DNA from: Tretioscincus oriximinensis
Lineage: Eukaryota > Chordata > Lepidosauria > Squamata > Gymnophthalmidae
Assembly (NCBI GenBank): GCA_022410635.1
Contig: JAJVDF010000663.1
Coordinates: 285,171 to 349,170 of the forward strand
Direction of reading: 5' to 3'
DNA: 64,000 nt
The number at the start of each line of letters is the position of its first letter. Within the stretch, counting starts at the first letter, position 1. Under the pieces are notes generated by a model. That model had not been told where the DNA came from, searched no databases, and was given only the letters and a program-made list of their open reading frames with translations. A program made the position numbers and the translations under genes. Below, one piece after another: positions 12,880-24,502 of this stretch.

Positions 12880-13400
12880 AAATTTCAGGAAAATTTGCAT
12901 TTTAAAAATAGTACTTTACTGTTTTTCAACACATCCACAATTTTATAGAATACATATACAAGTCCCCCCATGCTTGGAATACAAATGGGTAAGTGGTTTC
13001 CCCCCTTTACTCTACCTTTTGTTCCACGCTTTTGCAGAAACTGGAAAAGTGCTATTTGGTTTTACAAAGTTGTGGAAAAACTGGCTTGCAGCCTTCCAGC
13101 TTCCTCTCTTCCCCTAGCATCACAAAGAAGGGATAAGGAATGTATAATGGTTTTCTTTTTCCTGAAAGAGACTTCTGCACAAAAGCACCATGACATCTAA
13201 GTGACTCTTACACAATCAGAATAATGTGATGTTTTATTGTTCCACAACCCCCCACCTCCAAAGCTTCATAGGGTGCACTTACGCTTTTGGAGCACAGGTG
13301 TGTGAATTGTTTCCCCATAGTTCCTTTCCCCCTCATTTTTGCAGAATTCTGGAAAACTGATGTTTTGATCTTGCAAAGTTGTGAGGAAACGAGCATTTAA
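12880..13400. repeat. Two diverged copies of a roughly 150-200 bp unit
   Basis: The stretches near 13020-13085 and 13335-13395 share an order of motifs: TTTTGCAGAA, TGGAAAA, then CAAAGTTGTG and GGAAAA/GGAAAC. The copies are old and the family is unknown to me. Confidence 0.35.
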
Positions 13401-14071
13401 AAAAAAACCATAAGCTGATTTTCATGAAGCAGCACAGGGTGATATATATGAATATTATGAAGTTTTTTAGTGGAGTCTTGGTAACAGAAGAAGCTAAGTA
13501 CATTGCTAGAGCTATATAAATAAATGTTAATAATAATAAGAAGGGACAGAATTAGAAATGCCATTAGCTGTGGTTCCATTATGTATTAGGGCAGAAAGGA
13601 ATTAAGGAATTGGAGCCGGCATTCCCAGCCCTGGGAAACCAAAGTCTTAGGGACAGTTGAAAAGCCAATGAGCAAAAGAGGGTTGGTAAGCACATAGCCC
13701 TCACCTGCATCTGAGCATTGGAAAGAAAACTGAAGTAGAGGAATGCTGGTGTGTGAGTACTGAGCAACAAAGTTAAATTGACTAGCTCCACTGCCATTTT
13801 GCCCAGGTAAAGGCAGCAGTCATGAGGAAAAACACTCTTTGACAATGTGCATAAATGCATCTGGATCAATTTCAGTTTGTTTGGACTGCTAAGATAAGAT
13901 CATTAATAGTGTCTGACTCTGGTTTGGGCCTTAGACATCCATATTCTATACACTCTGTGCTTGTACAAATGCAATGCTCCCTTAAGTAACCTGCACTTGG
14001 GAATGATTCAAAAGCTAATTCTTTATAAATGAATGCAACCAGAAATGTCCTGATGAACACTGTACCTAAAA
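13401..14071. other. Intergenic DNA with no recognised feature
   Basis: Nothing beyond short AT-rich runs such as the TAATAATAATAA near 13528-13540. Confidence 0.4.
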
Positions 14072-14326
14072 GAGCCAGTTTGGTGTTGTGGTTAGAGTGT
14101 TGGATTCTTATCTGGTAGCCTCCCGATTCGATTTCCCACTCCTCCATGAAAGCCAACTGGATGACCTTGTGCCAATCACAGTTCTTTAGAACTCCCTCAG
14201 TCCCGCCTACTTCACAGGGAGTATTTGTGGAGAAAGCAACAAAAAGCTATGTGCACCACCCTTTGGTTGGCTGCCCTGAGACCCTTGGGGTATAGGGTGG
14301 GATATAAGTATAAATAAATAAATATA
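14072..14326 (+). mobile_element. tRNA-headed SINE with L2-like tail (type I)
   Basis: The 5' head GAGCCAGTTTGGTGTTGTGG contains a pol III A box; a B-box-like sequence near GATTCGATTTCC follows. The body has the CAACTGGATGACCTTG segment and the 3' end has GCCCTGAGACC, TTGGGGTATAGGG and (AAAT)n. The tail matches the L2 LINE tail, fitting L2-driven mobilisation. Confidence 0.85.
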
Positions 14327-15399
14327 AACCTATTGGCTTGGATTATGTTGAAAGGCTGGCACATCCAATCAAATGTAAGTGGAACAAAGGCGGGAGCTTT
14401 TAGACAGGCAGTATGGTGGCAAGTCTTCTTTGTATATACAAAGAAGCCACTGCAGTGTTGCCTGCTTGGAATCTCTTTGTATGGCCCAGCTCTTGGCAGT
14501 GAGAGGAAGAGGTAGGATGTTGCACTCCAAGTGCAGTAAGCAGGCTTAAGCATAGCAGTGNGAGGCAGGATGAGGCCCGAAGAACTCATCAACAGCCAAT
14601 GCCCTATGGCTACTACCAGCAATGTCTCCATTGCCCCCAACAGGCCTTTCTTAACTATACTCAGAACACAATAGGCACATCCACCCTCCATCTCATACTG
14701 CTGCCACCTCTATCTGTGCAAAATGGCAGTGGTATAAAGAGATGCTGCAGTGTTACCTATCTTCCATATTCTGCCCTTTCCATCTGCCCAGCACTTGCCA
14801 GTCTATTAAATCCACCTTTCTCTCTCCCCTAGCATATGCCCCTCCACTTCCCTCCCTCCCTCCCCGCCCCCGCTTACCCCTGCCCCAGACCTATCTAAAT
14901 CAGTGCAGTGGCTACTGNGTTCTTGACTGCTGTGGTCAGGATCCCTTGGATTCTAATCCCTTTTTATGATGTTTTGTTAGATCAGGCAGGCCAATGCACC
15001 TTCTGTGGTGTATCACTCCCTTAACTGAAGGCTTAAAAAGATTTTTAAAGCACTNAACCTGCTTTCTTCTGAGGCTTTGGTTGAGATACTGTATGGATTC
15101 ACACTGTGACAGTGGAACAGTCAAGGCAAACAACTGGAACACTGCATTCGTGTTGCTAATTGCTTCACCCCTCCAAATAACCCCCAAAGCATTCTCAAAC
15201 TGATCTTTGTTTTNGCACTTTCTGGCTGTTGGACTAGTCCAAGCAAATAGCAGAAATTTGCTAAAGGCAAACCAGCTGCAACATTTCTGAAATTTCTTGA
15301 AAGCTTATAATGGATCTGTATTGTTGCACGTGTTTTCCTGCCATGCTAAGCCTTTAGGTTTAGAAAAACTGGGCTGAGTTTGCACACAACCTTTAGTTA
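14327..15399. other. Intergenic DNA; perfect 22 bp palindrome inside
   Basis: No gene. At 14425-14446 there is an exact palindrome with half-site CTTCTTTGTAT. Around 14840-14880 the sequence is C-rich. A GCCAATGC motif is near 14596. Confidence 0.45.
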
Positions 15400-15404
15400 T
15401 TTAA

Positions 15405-15850
15405 AGGGAACATAAGAAGAGCCATACTGAATCGGGCCANAGCTCATCTATTCCAGCATTCTGTCTCAAACAGAGGCCCAACCAATCCACCAGGGAGTCT
15501 GAACAGAAGAATGCAAAATATGAACCTGTTCATGACTCCCTGCAAATGGTATTTCAGGACTACTGCCTGTTGCTCCATCCCGGAGGCAGCATCCAGACAT
15601 CCATCCTAGTACCCATTTATACCCTTGGTATCCATAAACCTGTCTAGTCCTGTCTTGAAGCTATCCAAGCTGTTAGCTACCACCACCTCTTCAGGAAGTA
15701 AATTCCACAGGTCGATGACCCTCTGGGTGAAAAAATACTTTCCTTTATCACTGGTTCTCACTCTTCTGCCCATCAATTTCAAGGAATGCCCCCTGGTCTT
15801 AGTGTTGTGTGACAGAGAAAACATTTTGTCTCTATTCACCCTATGATTAA
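15405..15850 (-). mobile_element. LINE 3' end with RT C-terminus, family A
   Basis: Minus-strand insertion, closely related to the copy at 7.8-8.3 kb. The reading contains WNLLPEEVVVANSLDSFK ending at GINGY and stop. It is 5' truncated at the same region of the element, as usual for LINE copies. Confidence 0.8.
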
Positions 15851-16479
15851 GGAGGGGTTTTGTGAGTGCTATAAATCTGTGGTGTGAGTTATTGTAAACT
15901 GTTTAGAATCGTTGAATCTTATGGGTTTTTATTTTGCATAACAAAGACATTTTAAAGAACTTTGAACTTCGGTATTTTAATTCTAAAGGAGAAGCCTTTT
16001 CATAGTAACCCAACACTAGCCTGTAGCACCATCAAATAATCACACTCTTATACACTTGCAGCCAGCACACAAAAAAGCCTAATTTGCAGTTAAAAAGGCA
16101 GAATTGTAAATAAGAGTTCCACACAACAAATGTGGGTTCCCCGTGAAAATGAGGACAGGGAAGAAATATGGGAGAGAATGTCTCTTTTTTATAGAAAATA
16201 ATAAACGAGCCTTTTTGCATAGGCTTGTTAATACACTTCAATGAGCTTGCTATTTTCCACTGTGGCGTCTCTCTTGCTTTTTGGCTTCTCTCAGCAGCAC
16301 TCCCTTCACTGCTCTACAGTGAAAGGGAAATAANATTATGCAGCAGTTGGGATCCAAAGGGCACAGTTCGGAGACTTCTCTGAACATAGTCTCCTTGCTG
16401 TTAAGAGAANGCCAACATTTCAGCACTTGGACAGCTCCGAGTTCCGCTACGAACATTAATATTCACAGCTGAACACGGA
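15851..16479. other. Intergenic DNA with no recognised feature
   Basis: No gene or repeat that I can name. Confidence 0.4.
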
Positions 16480-16960
16480 AGCAGGGCTGATGTGAACTCT
16501 AAGTCAATCAGACACTGTCCTGGTCCTCCAAAGATTTGGCCAATAAAGGAGCTCCCAGTGAACATTACGTTGTTTTTATGCTCCTCAGTGCCACACGGCC
16601 AGATCCCTGATGCTAATTACTGCACCACGTACCAACAAGCAGTAATCAACGATAATTGGAACTGCTTGTTGGTGCGCAGTGTGGTAATTATGTCAGACAC
16701 CCAGCCACGAGGTGCTGAAGAGCTAAAAACAAGGAAAGGAAACCAGCCAGGTGGGGGACACTTTGTTCATTTGCCCCGGGGGGCCCATGAGCCTAGCTTC
16801 ACTAGTGATGTGAACCAGATGCAAAAAGTGACTAAAATGGATGTCTCGTGTAATAACAATTTGGCATTTGCACAGCAAATCACATTGTTCTAGCTGCTGA
16901 ATACAAACTTATATGGCTTCAGTTAATCCTCATTAAGCTTTAACATAGGTACATGAGGAA
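16480..16960. promoter_or_regulatory. Non-repetitive block with homeodomain and SOX-type sites, possible enhancer
   Basis: No repeat signature. TAATTA cores lie at 16614-16619 and 16685-16690, another ATAATTGG near 16652, and facing SOX-type sites AACAAT (16855-16860) and ATTGTT (16884-16889). Facing SOX sites are a known arrangement at cartilage enhancers. It lies 15 kb downstream of GDF5. Function and conservation are inference. Confidence 0.28.
16607..16696 (+). ncRNA. Pre-miRNA-like 90-nt hairpin (candidate)
   Basis: Left arm TAATTAC (16614-16620), then 10 nt, then ACCAACAAGCAGT (16631-16643); loop of 17 nt (16644-16660); right arm ACTGCTTGTTGGT (16661-16673), 10 nt, GTAATTA (16684-16690). 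The two 10-nt intervals themselves pair through five Watson-Crick and three wobble pairs with two mismatches, giving a near-continuous 30-pair stem. CTGA/TCAG at the base extend it across small bulges. The length and loop size suit a microRNA precursor, but the hairpin could equally be a protein-binding dyad or a remnant MITE. I recognise no known miRNA. Confidence 0.3.
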
Positions 16961-17270
16961 AAGATCTTACGTTGTAAATATACCCCTTTTAAAAAGATCC
17001 CAGGGTGAAACATGGGGCTTGCAGGCAGTCATTCCACAAAGGGGCAAAAAGAAGGCCTGAAGGTGAAAGGTGAAGAAAGAAATGAAATTTTTAAAAAAGC
17101 AAAATGTTGTTCTTATTTGCTTATTAGACAAGATATGTGAAATCAATTTAAGAAAAAGATGAATGATTGCAAAGAGGANAAAATTATTGACTTTCCTACA
17201 CAGAGAGGAAAAGCATTTTCATTCTGAAACAGTGAGCCATGACCCTGTGAAAACCTTATGACTCTATATA

Positions 17271-17345
17271 TACTACTCAAAACAATTAAGGGAACACTTT
17301 AACGTACACTGTGTTTACGTTTTCCCTTAATTGTTTTGAGCAGTA
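17271..17345. mobile_element. Minimal Tc1/mariner-type MITE, 75 bp
   Basis: 24-bp terminal inverted repeats with one mismatch, left end TACTACTCAAAACAATTAAG (17271-17294), right arm 17322-17345, enclosing about 27 bp. TA at both ends is the Tc1/mariner target duplication. The ACTGCTCAAAA-type terminus resembles Tc1-like transposons known from fish and reptiles. It has no coding capacity. Confidence 0.75.
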
Positions 17346-17891
17346 TACAAGTATAGCACTACAAAATGCCGCCATTTGGCTACGCCCTTAAACTAGAGCA
17401 TGGGTTGAAAGTATTCCACCAATGCTGAGGGCAGCACTCAACTCTTAGACAGGATTATGAGACAGCTGGAGGCACAGAATCTATTCCTCAAGTTCTGGAA
17501 CATCAGCTTTAATTAATAATAGGTTTCCTTGAGAGCAAAATCAAAGATACTGTCCAACCACATTTTGTTGTTGTTGTTGTTTATAGGTGAAAAGCAAAAA
17601 AAAGTAGCAATAGCGGGAAGCAGGGAGTGCATAATTTGCTAAAAGGAGTAAAATAATTGAGAATGATGTCATTTTTTATTGATCAATTAACTGAAAAANT
17701 TATATATGCAATAATGGAAACATCACTTCCCCTTCAGCCTCTTCCCTCTCTGTGATGCTTGGAAACGGCACAGAAAAAGAGGCAATNAAGTTCACATAGA
17801 TACTCTGTTTCCCACTGCGTTCTATTTTCCCCTTCCTCTTTTTCTTTCCACAACCATTCAGCTGATGGATGCAAAGAGCATTTTGTTTGAC

Positions 17892-18190
17892 ATAGAAGAA
17901 GAAGAACTGGGTTCTTATACCCNGCTTTTCTCACCTTTTCAAAGGGACTCAAAGTGGCTTACAAGGGTATTTTGCCCAACGGCTGACATTCTGTCTTCTC
18001 CACCAGGCTCTGGTGGTTCCCATGTATCTACTTGCAGTCAGTTGCAATTTCTTGCAGTTCCTGCTTTTGAATAGCTGGGTTGGCTAGAGCTACAGGCTAG
18101 TGGAAGGTGCTCACCCCTCCCCACGTCCCATACAGGGCTTCGAAACCCCATCTCCCAGGCGAGAGACGAATTCCTAAGCAACTGAACTAT
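17892..18190 (-). mobile_element. tRNA-headed SINE with Bov-B-like (TTC)n tail (type II)
   Basis: On the minus strand the order is a tRNA-like head with a B-box-like GGTTTCGAAGCCC, then a body with GGTGAGCACCTTCCACTAGC, then a tail with TTTGAGTCCCTTTGAAAAGG and TATAAGAACCCAGTTCTTCT. The tail resembles the Bov-B 3' end, as in Sauria-type SINEs. A near-identical copy is at 32.2 kb. Confidence 0.8.
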
Positions 18191-18211
18191 TTGTGAGTAT
18201 GTGTGAGTGGA

Positions 18212-18760
18212 TAGATGGATTTATTTGGATTTTTATTCCACTCTACACCCAATGTTTTCAGAGCAAGTCACAATCATAAAAGAAGAATACAACAGCCACA
18301 AAACAAAATACAGTCAGTGAAGCAACAACACCATGAGAAACTAATCACTCAACCAAAGACCAGGACAAAGTGGTGCGTTTTCAAAGATTTCCTAAATACC
18401 TGCCATGAAGCAGCCTGCCTTATGCCATTTTCTTTCACTTTCAGATTTTGCTTTAATATGTCAATTCCGTATGTTTGCTTTTATTGTTGGCCACCTGGAG
18501 ACCTTCAGATATATAAATCTCAAGGGGGAGATGATTCCACAATCTAAGGGTCACTGTCAAAAAGACATGATTCCAGGTCCTTCCTTACCATTGACAGTGA
18601 TGCAACAGCCAGAAGTACCTCCCCTACAGACTGTATGGCACAGGCAGGTCGATATGAGGGAAGACAACTCTTTAGATATTTGGGGGCCGAGTTATCTAGG
18701 GCTTTATGTGTTAGTACCTTTAATTGGGTTTGGTTATATTGCATAAGGGACAAATCATGT
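18212..18760 (-). mobile_element. Old LINE fragment (L2-like), minus strand
   Basis: Starts with a LINE-tail-like TTATTTGGATTTTTATTCCA and continues into a stretch resembling antisense LINE 3' ORF/UTR sequence (GATTCCACAATCTAAGGG through TAGGGCTTTATGTGTTAGTA). The pattern is familiar from degraded vertebrate L2 copies; the exact clade is uncertain. Confidence 0.45.
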
Positions 18761-19790
18761 AAGAAGAGGTCACCATTGGAGATACTAGACTAGAATTGAT
18801 CTGAGGACCTCAGTTCTCTGTCTCTGACTTACGACATCATAAATCTATTCATTTTTAAATCATTTGGCAGCAAACCAACAAGTGTTCAGAACAAGGTGAC
18901 TGGAACAGTAGCTGTAACTTTCTATTTGTGGGCAAACAAATCTGACTTTGAGAAAGATGTGTTTATTCTATACAAAGTATCTGTTCTGTTTCAGATTGTT
19001 TTGATCATATATTCCAATGCATTTGGTGTGAAACAGAAGGTCAGGAGGGTTGAAGTCCCATGTATGAGAAAACATTTTCCAGGATTTGGCTTTCTCCAAG
19101 GTAACATGCAAGCGCAATTAAAACAGAATCTGGAAATACAGAGTACAGTACCTTATTCAAAGTTTGTTGTATGAGCTGAACTCCCTTCATTGATAGTTTT
19201 CCAAAACACACAGCTGCAATAATCTTTATCCAGGGGCAGTGAATAAATTAAGTCTGAACACCTCCTCTACATATACTGTGGCATAGTATGCAGCACTGTA
19301 CGCTGTATAACCTCTTTTTGGTAATGGAAAGATGAAGTAGGCAGGAGTGGAAAACCTGTCTGATTGGCAAAAGGTTTCTTCTTTAAATAGCAAGCAAATG
19401 GGAAGAAAAATCTATAGGACGAAAGCCACATAATCACTGTGATGTCCAGTTGCTGAAACAATGTCTGATGGAATCATCAAACCTTCCCGTTGGGCATNGT
19501 GCCAAAGCATATTCAGAATTTGACAGGGAGGGATGAAATACCAGCAGCAGCACCCTGTCGAGCAGGTAGCAGCAAACAGAGCCCCTACAGATGATCACCT
19601 AAAGCAAATAAATGTGCCATTCTAACAGGAGCAACAGAAACCATGGGACTGAGAGCTAGGCAATTTTTTCCATTCACACCCAATATCCATTAATTTAAAG
19701 TCCATTCCTGTTTCTGAAAGCCAAAGAGGCACTATCTGAAGAGACGGCGTAAGGGAGTTCTGCCCTGATCCATTTTGCTTCATTCTCCCT
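18761..19790. other. Intergenic DNA with no recognised feature
   Basis: No gene or repeat that I can name. Confidence 0.4.
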
Positions 19791-19794
19791 AACT

Positions 19795-19880
19795 ATGCAG
19801 CCTCTTGAAATCTGCCACTGAGACCTTCGGGTATAGGACGGAGTACAAGTATAAATAAATAAATAATAAATAAATAATTT
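19795..19880 (+). mobile_element. SINE/L2 3' tail fragment
   Basis: Contains CTGAGACCTTCGGGTATAGG and an AAATAAATAA tail without a tRNA head. Confidence 0.6.
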
Positions 19881-19971
19881 TTTTGCACTGGGTCTTATTA
19901 TGAAATAAGGACCTGCTGGCCCTGATTCAGGCCATGGCTCTAGTCACACACATTATTTTAAAACATCTTGA

Positions 19972-20180
19972 AAGCCAATTTAGTGTAGTGGTTAAGCATG
20001 TTGGTCTCATCTAGCAGTCTCCTGGTTTGATTCCCCACTCCTCTATGAAGCAGGCTGGGTGACCTTGGGCCAGTCATTGTCAACCCCACCTACTTCACAG
20101 GGTGTCTGTCGTGGAGAATGCAAAAAAGCTATATTCACCTCTCTTTGGTAAAAAGGGTCTTATAAATAAACTGCTATTGC
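19972..20180 (+). mobile_element. Type I SINE, 3' part replaced by simple repeats
   Basis: The head AAGCCAATTTAGTGTAGTGG and B-box-like GGTTTGATTCC are clear, with the CTTGGGCCAGTCA body. The usual GCCCTGAGACC tail is absent and the copy runs into the ATT microsatellite. Confidence 0.75.
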
Positions 20181-20243
<63 letters not shown>

Positions 20244-20300
20244 CCATTATCCATTATCCATTATCCATTATCCATTATCCATTATCCATTATCCATTATC
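20181..20300. repeat. Compound microsatellite (TAT)n then (TATCCAT)n
   Basis: About 21 trinucleotide units (20181-20243) pass directly into about 8.5 copies of the 7-mer TATCCAT (20241-20300). An apparent 76-codon open frame here is made of this repeat (poly-Leu, then a 7-bp unit) and is not a gene. Confidence 0.95.
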
Positions 20301-23300
20301 TGTTTGTTTTTGACATGCGTGATAACTCCTGAAAATTCTCATCAAAGTAATACAGTACAAACTTCAGCAGATGCACTTCTAAGAGCAATTATGCCTATAT
20401 ATCTGGGGCTAGAGCCAGTTTTAGCAGAATTGTAGCAGGTTTTTGAGTCTTGGGGCAGCTTATGAATATTGTACAATTGCAACCCACCACCAGCAGGGTT
20501 TTGCTGTTTTCATCCTGTCTTGAAGCCGGGTATTGTTCTATCTGTTGAATTTCTTGCCTCATTACTCACAGCTCACCAAGAATACTCAGAAGTGACCAAA
20601 CTAATAACTCTATTAAGCTCATGATTCCAAAATCAGATATAAGCCTGAACAGGAGCATCAGTTAGGTCAACTTCTCCAACATCTTTAGGAATCCACCAGA
20701 CTCCACAAGTCTGGAAAGCTAAAGAATCAAAGGGTTCTTTGTTTTTGCAAAAAGCAGCTGCCTTTGTAAGTCAAACATTTGCTCATGAATGGTCTGTTCA
20801 TTATAATGGACTGAAACAATAACCAGGTCAAGACTATATCCTGCCATATAGGGTCTCTGAGGTGCCATTGGCTAACACAGATAAACTGACTTCTCTCTAC
20901 AGAAGCTCTGTTGCATATATAGACTAGTAGGCTTTCTTTCACCAGGTGACTACTTTACACTCCTTTACTGCATTTTATCTGTGAANTACTATTGATGTAC
21001 ACTGTTTTCCATAGATGACAATTACAGGAACCAAAGCAGGAGATGACTGTAATTCTTTGTGGATTTATATAACCAAAAAACCCCAAAACCTTTAAGTTGG
21101 GGGGAAACCCAAACACAACTCTCCAGCTGAACTGCTTCATTACAAATTAGGTAAATAATCCGACATCCCTTTTCAAAGAAGTTTTATATNGTTAATTTTC
21201 AGTTTGAAAACCAATGTTTAATGGTATACACTTGCAGTTTACAATATTTCTACAACTAAAAAGTTCAGCAGAAGAAGCAGTTTGAATGCACCAAATGAGG
21301 GAAGATGTAGAAGAAGACGGAGATTCTGTACTTGTGGAAAGCGTTGAGAGCACTGAGAAGGCCCTTGAAAATTCAGGGAAAGACTGAGAGAGTTGTAATG
21401 CTACATTTTTTCAAGACCTAATCATTTTTCAAAACAAAGAAGGTACAACATTCAGACAAAGGAAGAAGTGCCTAAGTGGGAATTTGAGATTACATGGTGA
21501 GTGTGCCCCTACAAGATGGCCTCTTTTCCTATAGAAACAAGTATCTCAGTGAACTTTCTTCCATAAACTGGCTAGCATTACTATAGTAGTTCCTGTAACT
21601 TTCTTTGTTTTCTATTCATTGGAAAAATATATCCACAATAGCAGCAACAACAACAAATGATGACTAGCAGCTCAAAAGTGTAGGATCATCCCAGATCTAG
21701 ATAAAAGCAAGACAGTTTTAATTGACTGGCACCACTGGCCTTGCTACCTGAAGCAATTAAACATAGAAAAAGTGGGAAAAGAAGATGCCTCTAGATATAA
21801 TGCAAAATGTGATTTTACCCTATAAGAAAAATCCATAGAGATTAAAAACTGACCATCCCACCCNCACAATGTGAATCAACAATAATAAGTCAACACTGGG
21901 ATTAAAAATAGCGTTGNAAACTGAGTCTCAAGTTGGTTTTAAAATTGTGTTGTCATCATAATTTAGGTGGTTAATGATCTATTTTGCCACCTCCTACAGA
22001 GCTAGCTTACCTACATTTAGTGGGATGCCAGTAACCATTTATCTAAACCACAGATAATCCGTGTATTCAGTAGAGCAATCAGAGGTATGACCAAGTGACA
22101 GATGCTAGAAATTCCTCAAAGCCTTGTAAAAATCAATTGAAATCCATTCGCCTTCAAGGACACTCTACCTTAATGATTTCAACATCTGTGTGTAGAGTGA
22201 TTTGTCCACGAAAAAGGAGCCTTTGTTCTAATCAAGAAAACCAAGACTAGATTACTGTTCCCACTTCATTACAGCCTTCATCATTTTTGTACAGTGACCC
22301 AATAAGCCTTAAAATATGGATGCCAATTACTTTTCCAGGCAGCATGTTACTGAACAATCTTGCTTTATTGTGCATTCTGTTTCTATTTCGTGGTCTTTCT
22401 CAGTATCTGTTGATATTTCCGAAACCTTTGCTAGTATGTTAAACAAACCCTTCTTTTAGAAGGTCATTAAAACACAAATGAAAGAACTTGGGAGAATATG
22501 TGGGCATTTTCCCATATATACAGCCTTTTCATCAAGCAGAGAAAGGATATATCATTAAAACACCAAGAACAACTCAAGTATTTTGCTATTCCTTTCATTG
22601 CCTGGACTAGAAAAGGAAAGGAAAAACAGTGGCATGATTGATAGAAAACGGATGATGACAGCCAGTCATGTGGAAGGTTAGAAACTCAGGCTATAAGTTG
22701 ACTTTGGCTTCAGAACTGTGAAAGAAAAATCCCAATTGAATAGCAGGCGATCAGCCTGGAAGAAAGTAAAGAACCTGAATGATCACTTGTGGGGAATTTA
22801 CAGAGCAAATCCTGAGATCACAGAACAAGAGACCAAGTCACAATGACATAGTGGAAAACATTACAGCAAACAAAAACAAAATAAACCACAATTAGCCTAG
22901 CCCAGACCCCCAAACACTCTGCAGGTTCCTTGTTATGTACTTGCCCTCAAGAGAGCAAAGACCACAAGTGAAAACTGAGGAACCAGATCAAAGAAGCATT
23001 GTGGTTATGCTTTTAATATCATGTATGTTAATTTGTCTGATGGTACTAATTCTGCACTTTATATGAATTTTACACTTTAGTGCCCACAAGGATTCTGTGG
23101 CGGTGAAACCAGTCCTTGAGATTATGTCAACAGTGCTGGAAAACCAATAAATGTTGATTTAGTAACTTAAACTTTCAGACTGAAATCTCAGGCACTAGCT
23201 GACATGATGGCCCTGCAGCTTTCTCAGGATATCACTATTTGAAAGCCATTGGGCAGCCATAGAATTGCAGCCTTGCATTCTGGTTCTTCAAAAATGGTTC

Positions 23301-23305
23301 ACTAC
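20301..23305. other. 3 kb of intergenic DNA largely free of recognisable transposons
   Basis: I see no SINE, LINE or MITE signature in this run, which is unusual for this window. It is AT-rich, has no supported exon, and includes stretches (for example 22000-22700) with several TAAT and AACAAT words. It is a candidate regulatory interval by exclusion only. Confidence 0.3.
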
Positions 23306-23307
23306 AT

Positions 23308-23575
23308 GAGAGCCACTTTGGTGTAGTGGCTAGAGTGCTGGACTCGCACCTGGTAGTCTCCCGGTTTGATTCCCCACTCCCATGAAAGCCAGCTGAGTGA
23401 CCTGGGGCCAGTCACAGTTCTTTGAANTCTCTCAGCTCCACCTACTTCACAGGGTGTCTGTTGTGGACAAGACAACAAAAGCTATGTGCACCACCCTATA
23501 GCTGGCCGCCCTAAGACCTTTGGGTATAGGGCGGGATAGAAGTACAAATAAATAAATATAAATAAATAAATACCC
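23308..23575 (+). mobile_element. Type I SINE, near full length
   Basis: Head GAGAGCCACTTTGGTGTAGT, B box GGTTTGATTCC, body with CCAGTCACAGTTCTTTGAA, tail GCCGCCCTAAGACCTTTGGG and (AAAT)n. Confidence 0.85.
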
Positions 23576-23979
23576 TCACTTGGTTCTTTGAAGGTCAGAG
23601 CTAGAGCATAAGTGGAAGAACTCTCACAATTTTACATAATAAATCATAAATTGTTATGCAAACAAAATTTAAAAACATAATATCAAAACCAAATACCAAT
23701 ATACAATGTAAAATACAATAAAACATATTGAAATATAAAATATTTTCTCAAATGCACACACACATATAACATTACTGCAGTTTTCTGGTCCAGGTTTAAG
23801 CAGTTCAATTATTCAGAATTTTTTACCTGCAAGAGACAGAAACCACTCCAGCATCAGCATAGTTTCAAAGTGGAACCACTGAGCAACTCAGTAACTATTA
23901 TACAGAATCTACTTCAAATTGTACTACATAATTTCTTAGCACAGTTCACAGATTTGGTATTGTATCCTACTGGAATGTT

Positions 23980-24500
23980 TCACTTTGAGAGATAACAGGC
24001 TTCAGAAGAACTTCCAGTCCTGGAGACATGAAGGAAAGGCTACGTTATCATCACAGATAGATTGCTTTATTCCCATAAGAAAAGAAAAATTCACACTCAC
24101 ATGTTTAAAATGCAAAGCGAAGGTTTTGGAGTGTCCCTCAGCCCTTTTAAAACTAATGCTTTTTCTGTGTTCAGGAAAGAATTGCTCTCAACTACAAATG
24201 AAAAAAAGACTTGAAGAAGGAGGAAAACTAAACCACGATAGATTCAAAGACTTAAGACTGCTGCATAAGTTGTATAGAGTACCCACTAGACTTACCTATA
24301 TTGTCCAAGGAATGCCATGCAAATGCTGGCATTGCCATGAGATACTGGGATTATAATGGCGCATGTGGTGGGAATGTCGGTTGATTAAAAAAAATTGGGA
24401 TTTAATAACCAGTCAAATTAATATTCTTATAGACTCTGATAGGACCTGGAATCTAGAAGAGTGTAAAAGAACAAAAATCTATGGGGAAAAACATTATTTG
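23980..24500 (+). mobile_element. L1-type LINE fragment, left of a nested L2
   Basis: The frame KLYRVPTRLTYIVQGM, then CWHC and MWWECRLIKKNW, matches the L1 ORF2 C-terminal cysteine motif (compare 10.03-10.2 kb). The sequence is interrupted at about 24500 by an L2 copy and resumes at about 25575. Confidence 0.7.
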
Positions 24501-24502
24501 AT

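Noticed and set aside
13397..14156. Minus-strand open frames of 60-96 codons
   Set aside because: No family resemblance or exon-like boundaries; lengths are ordinary for chance frames.
16492..16893. 133-codon open frame
   Set aside because: No family resemblance; it runs across the hairpin and homeodomain-site region and has no exon-like boundaries.
20102..20332. 76-codon open frame with a poly-Leu run
   Set aside because: It is the translation of the ATT microsatellite and the 7-bp repeat beside it.
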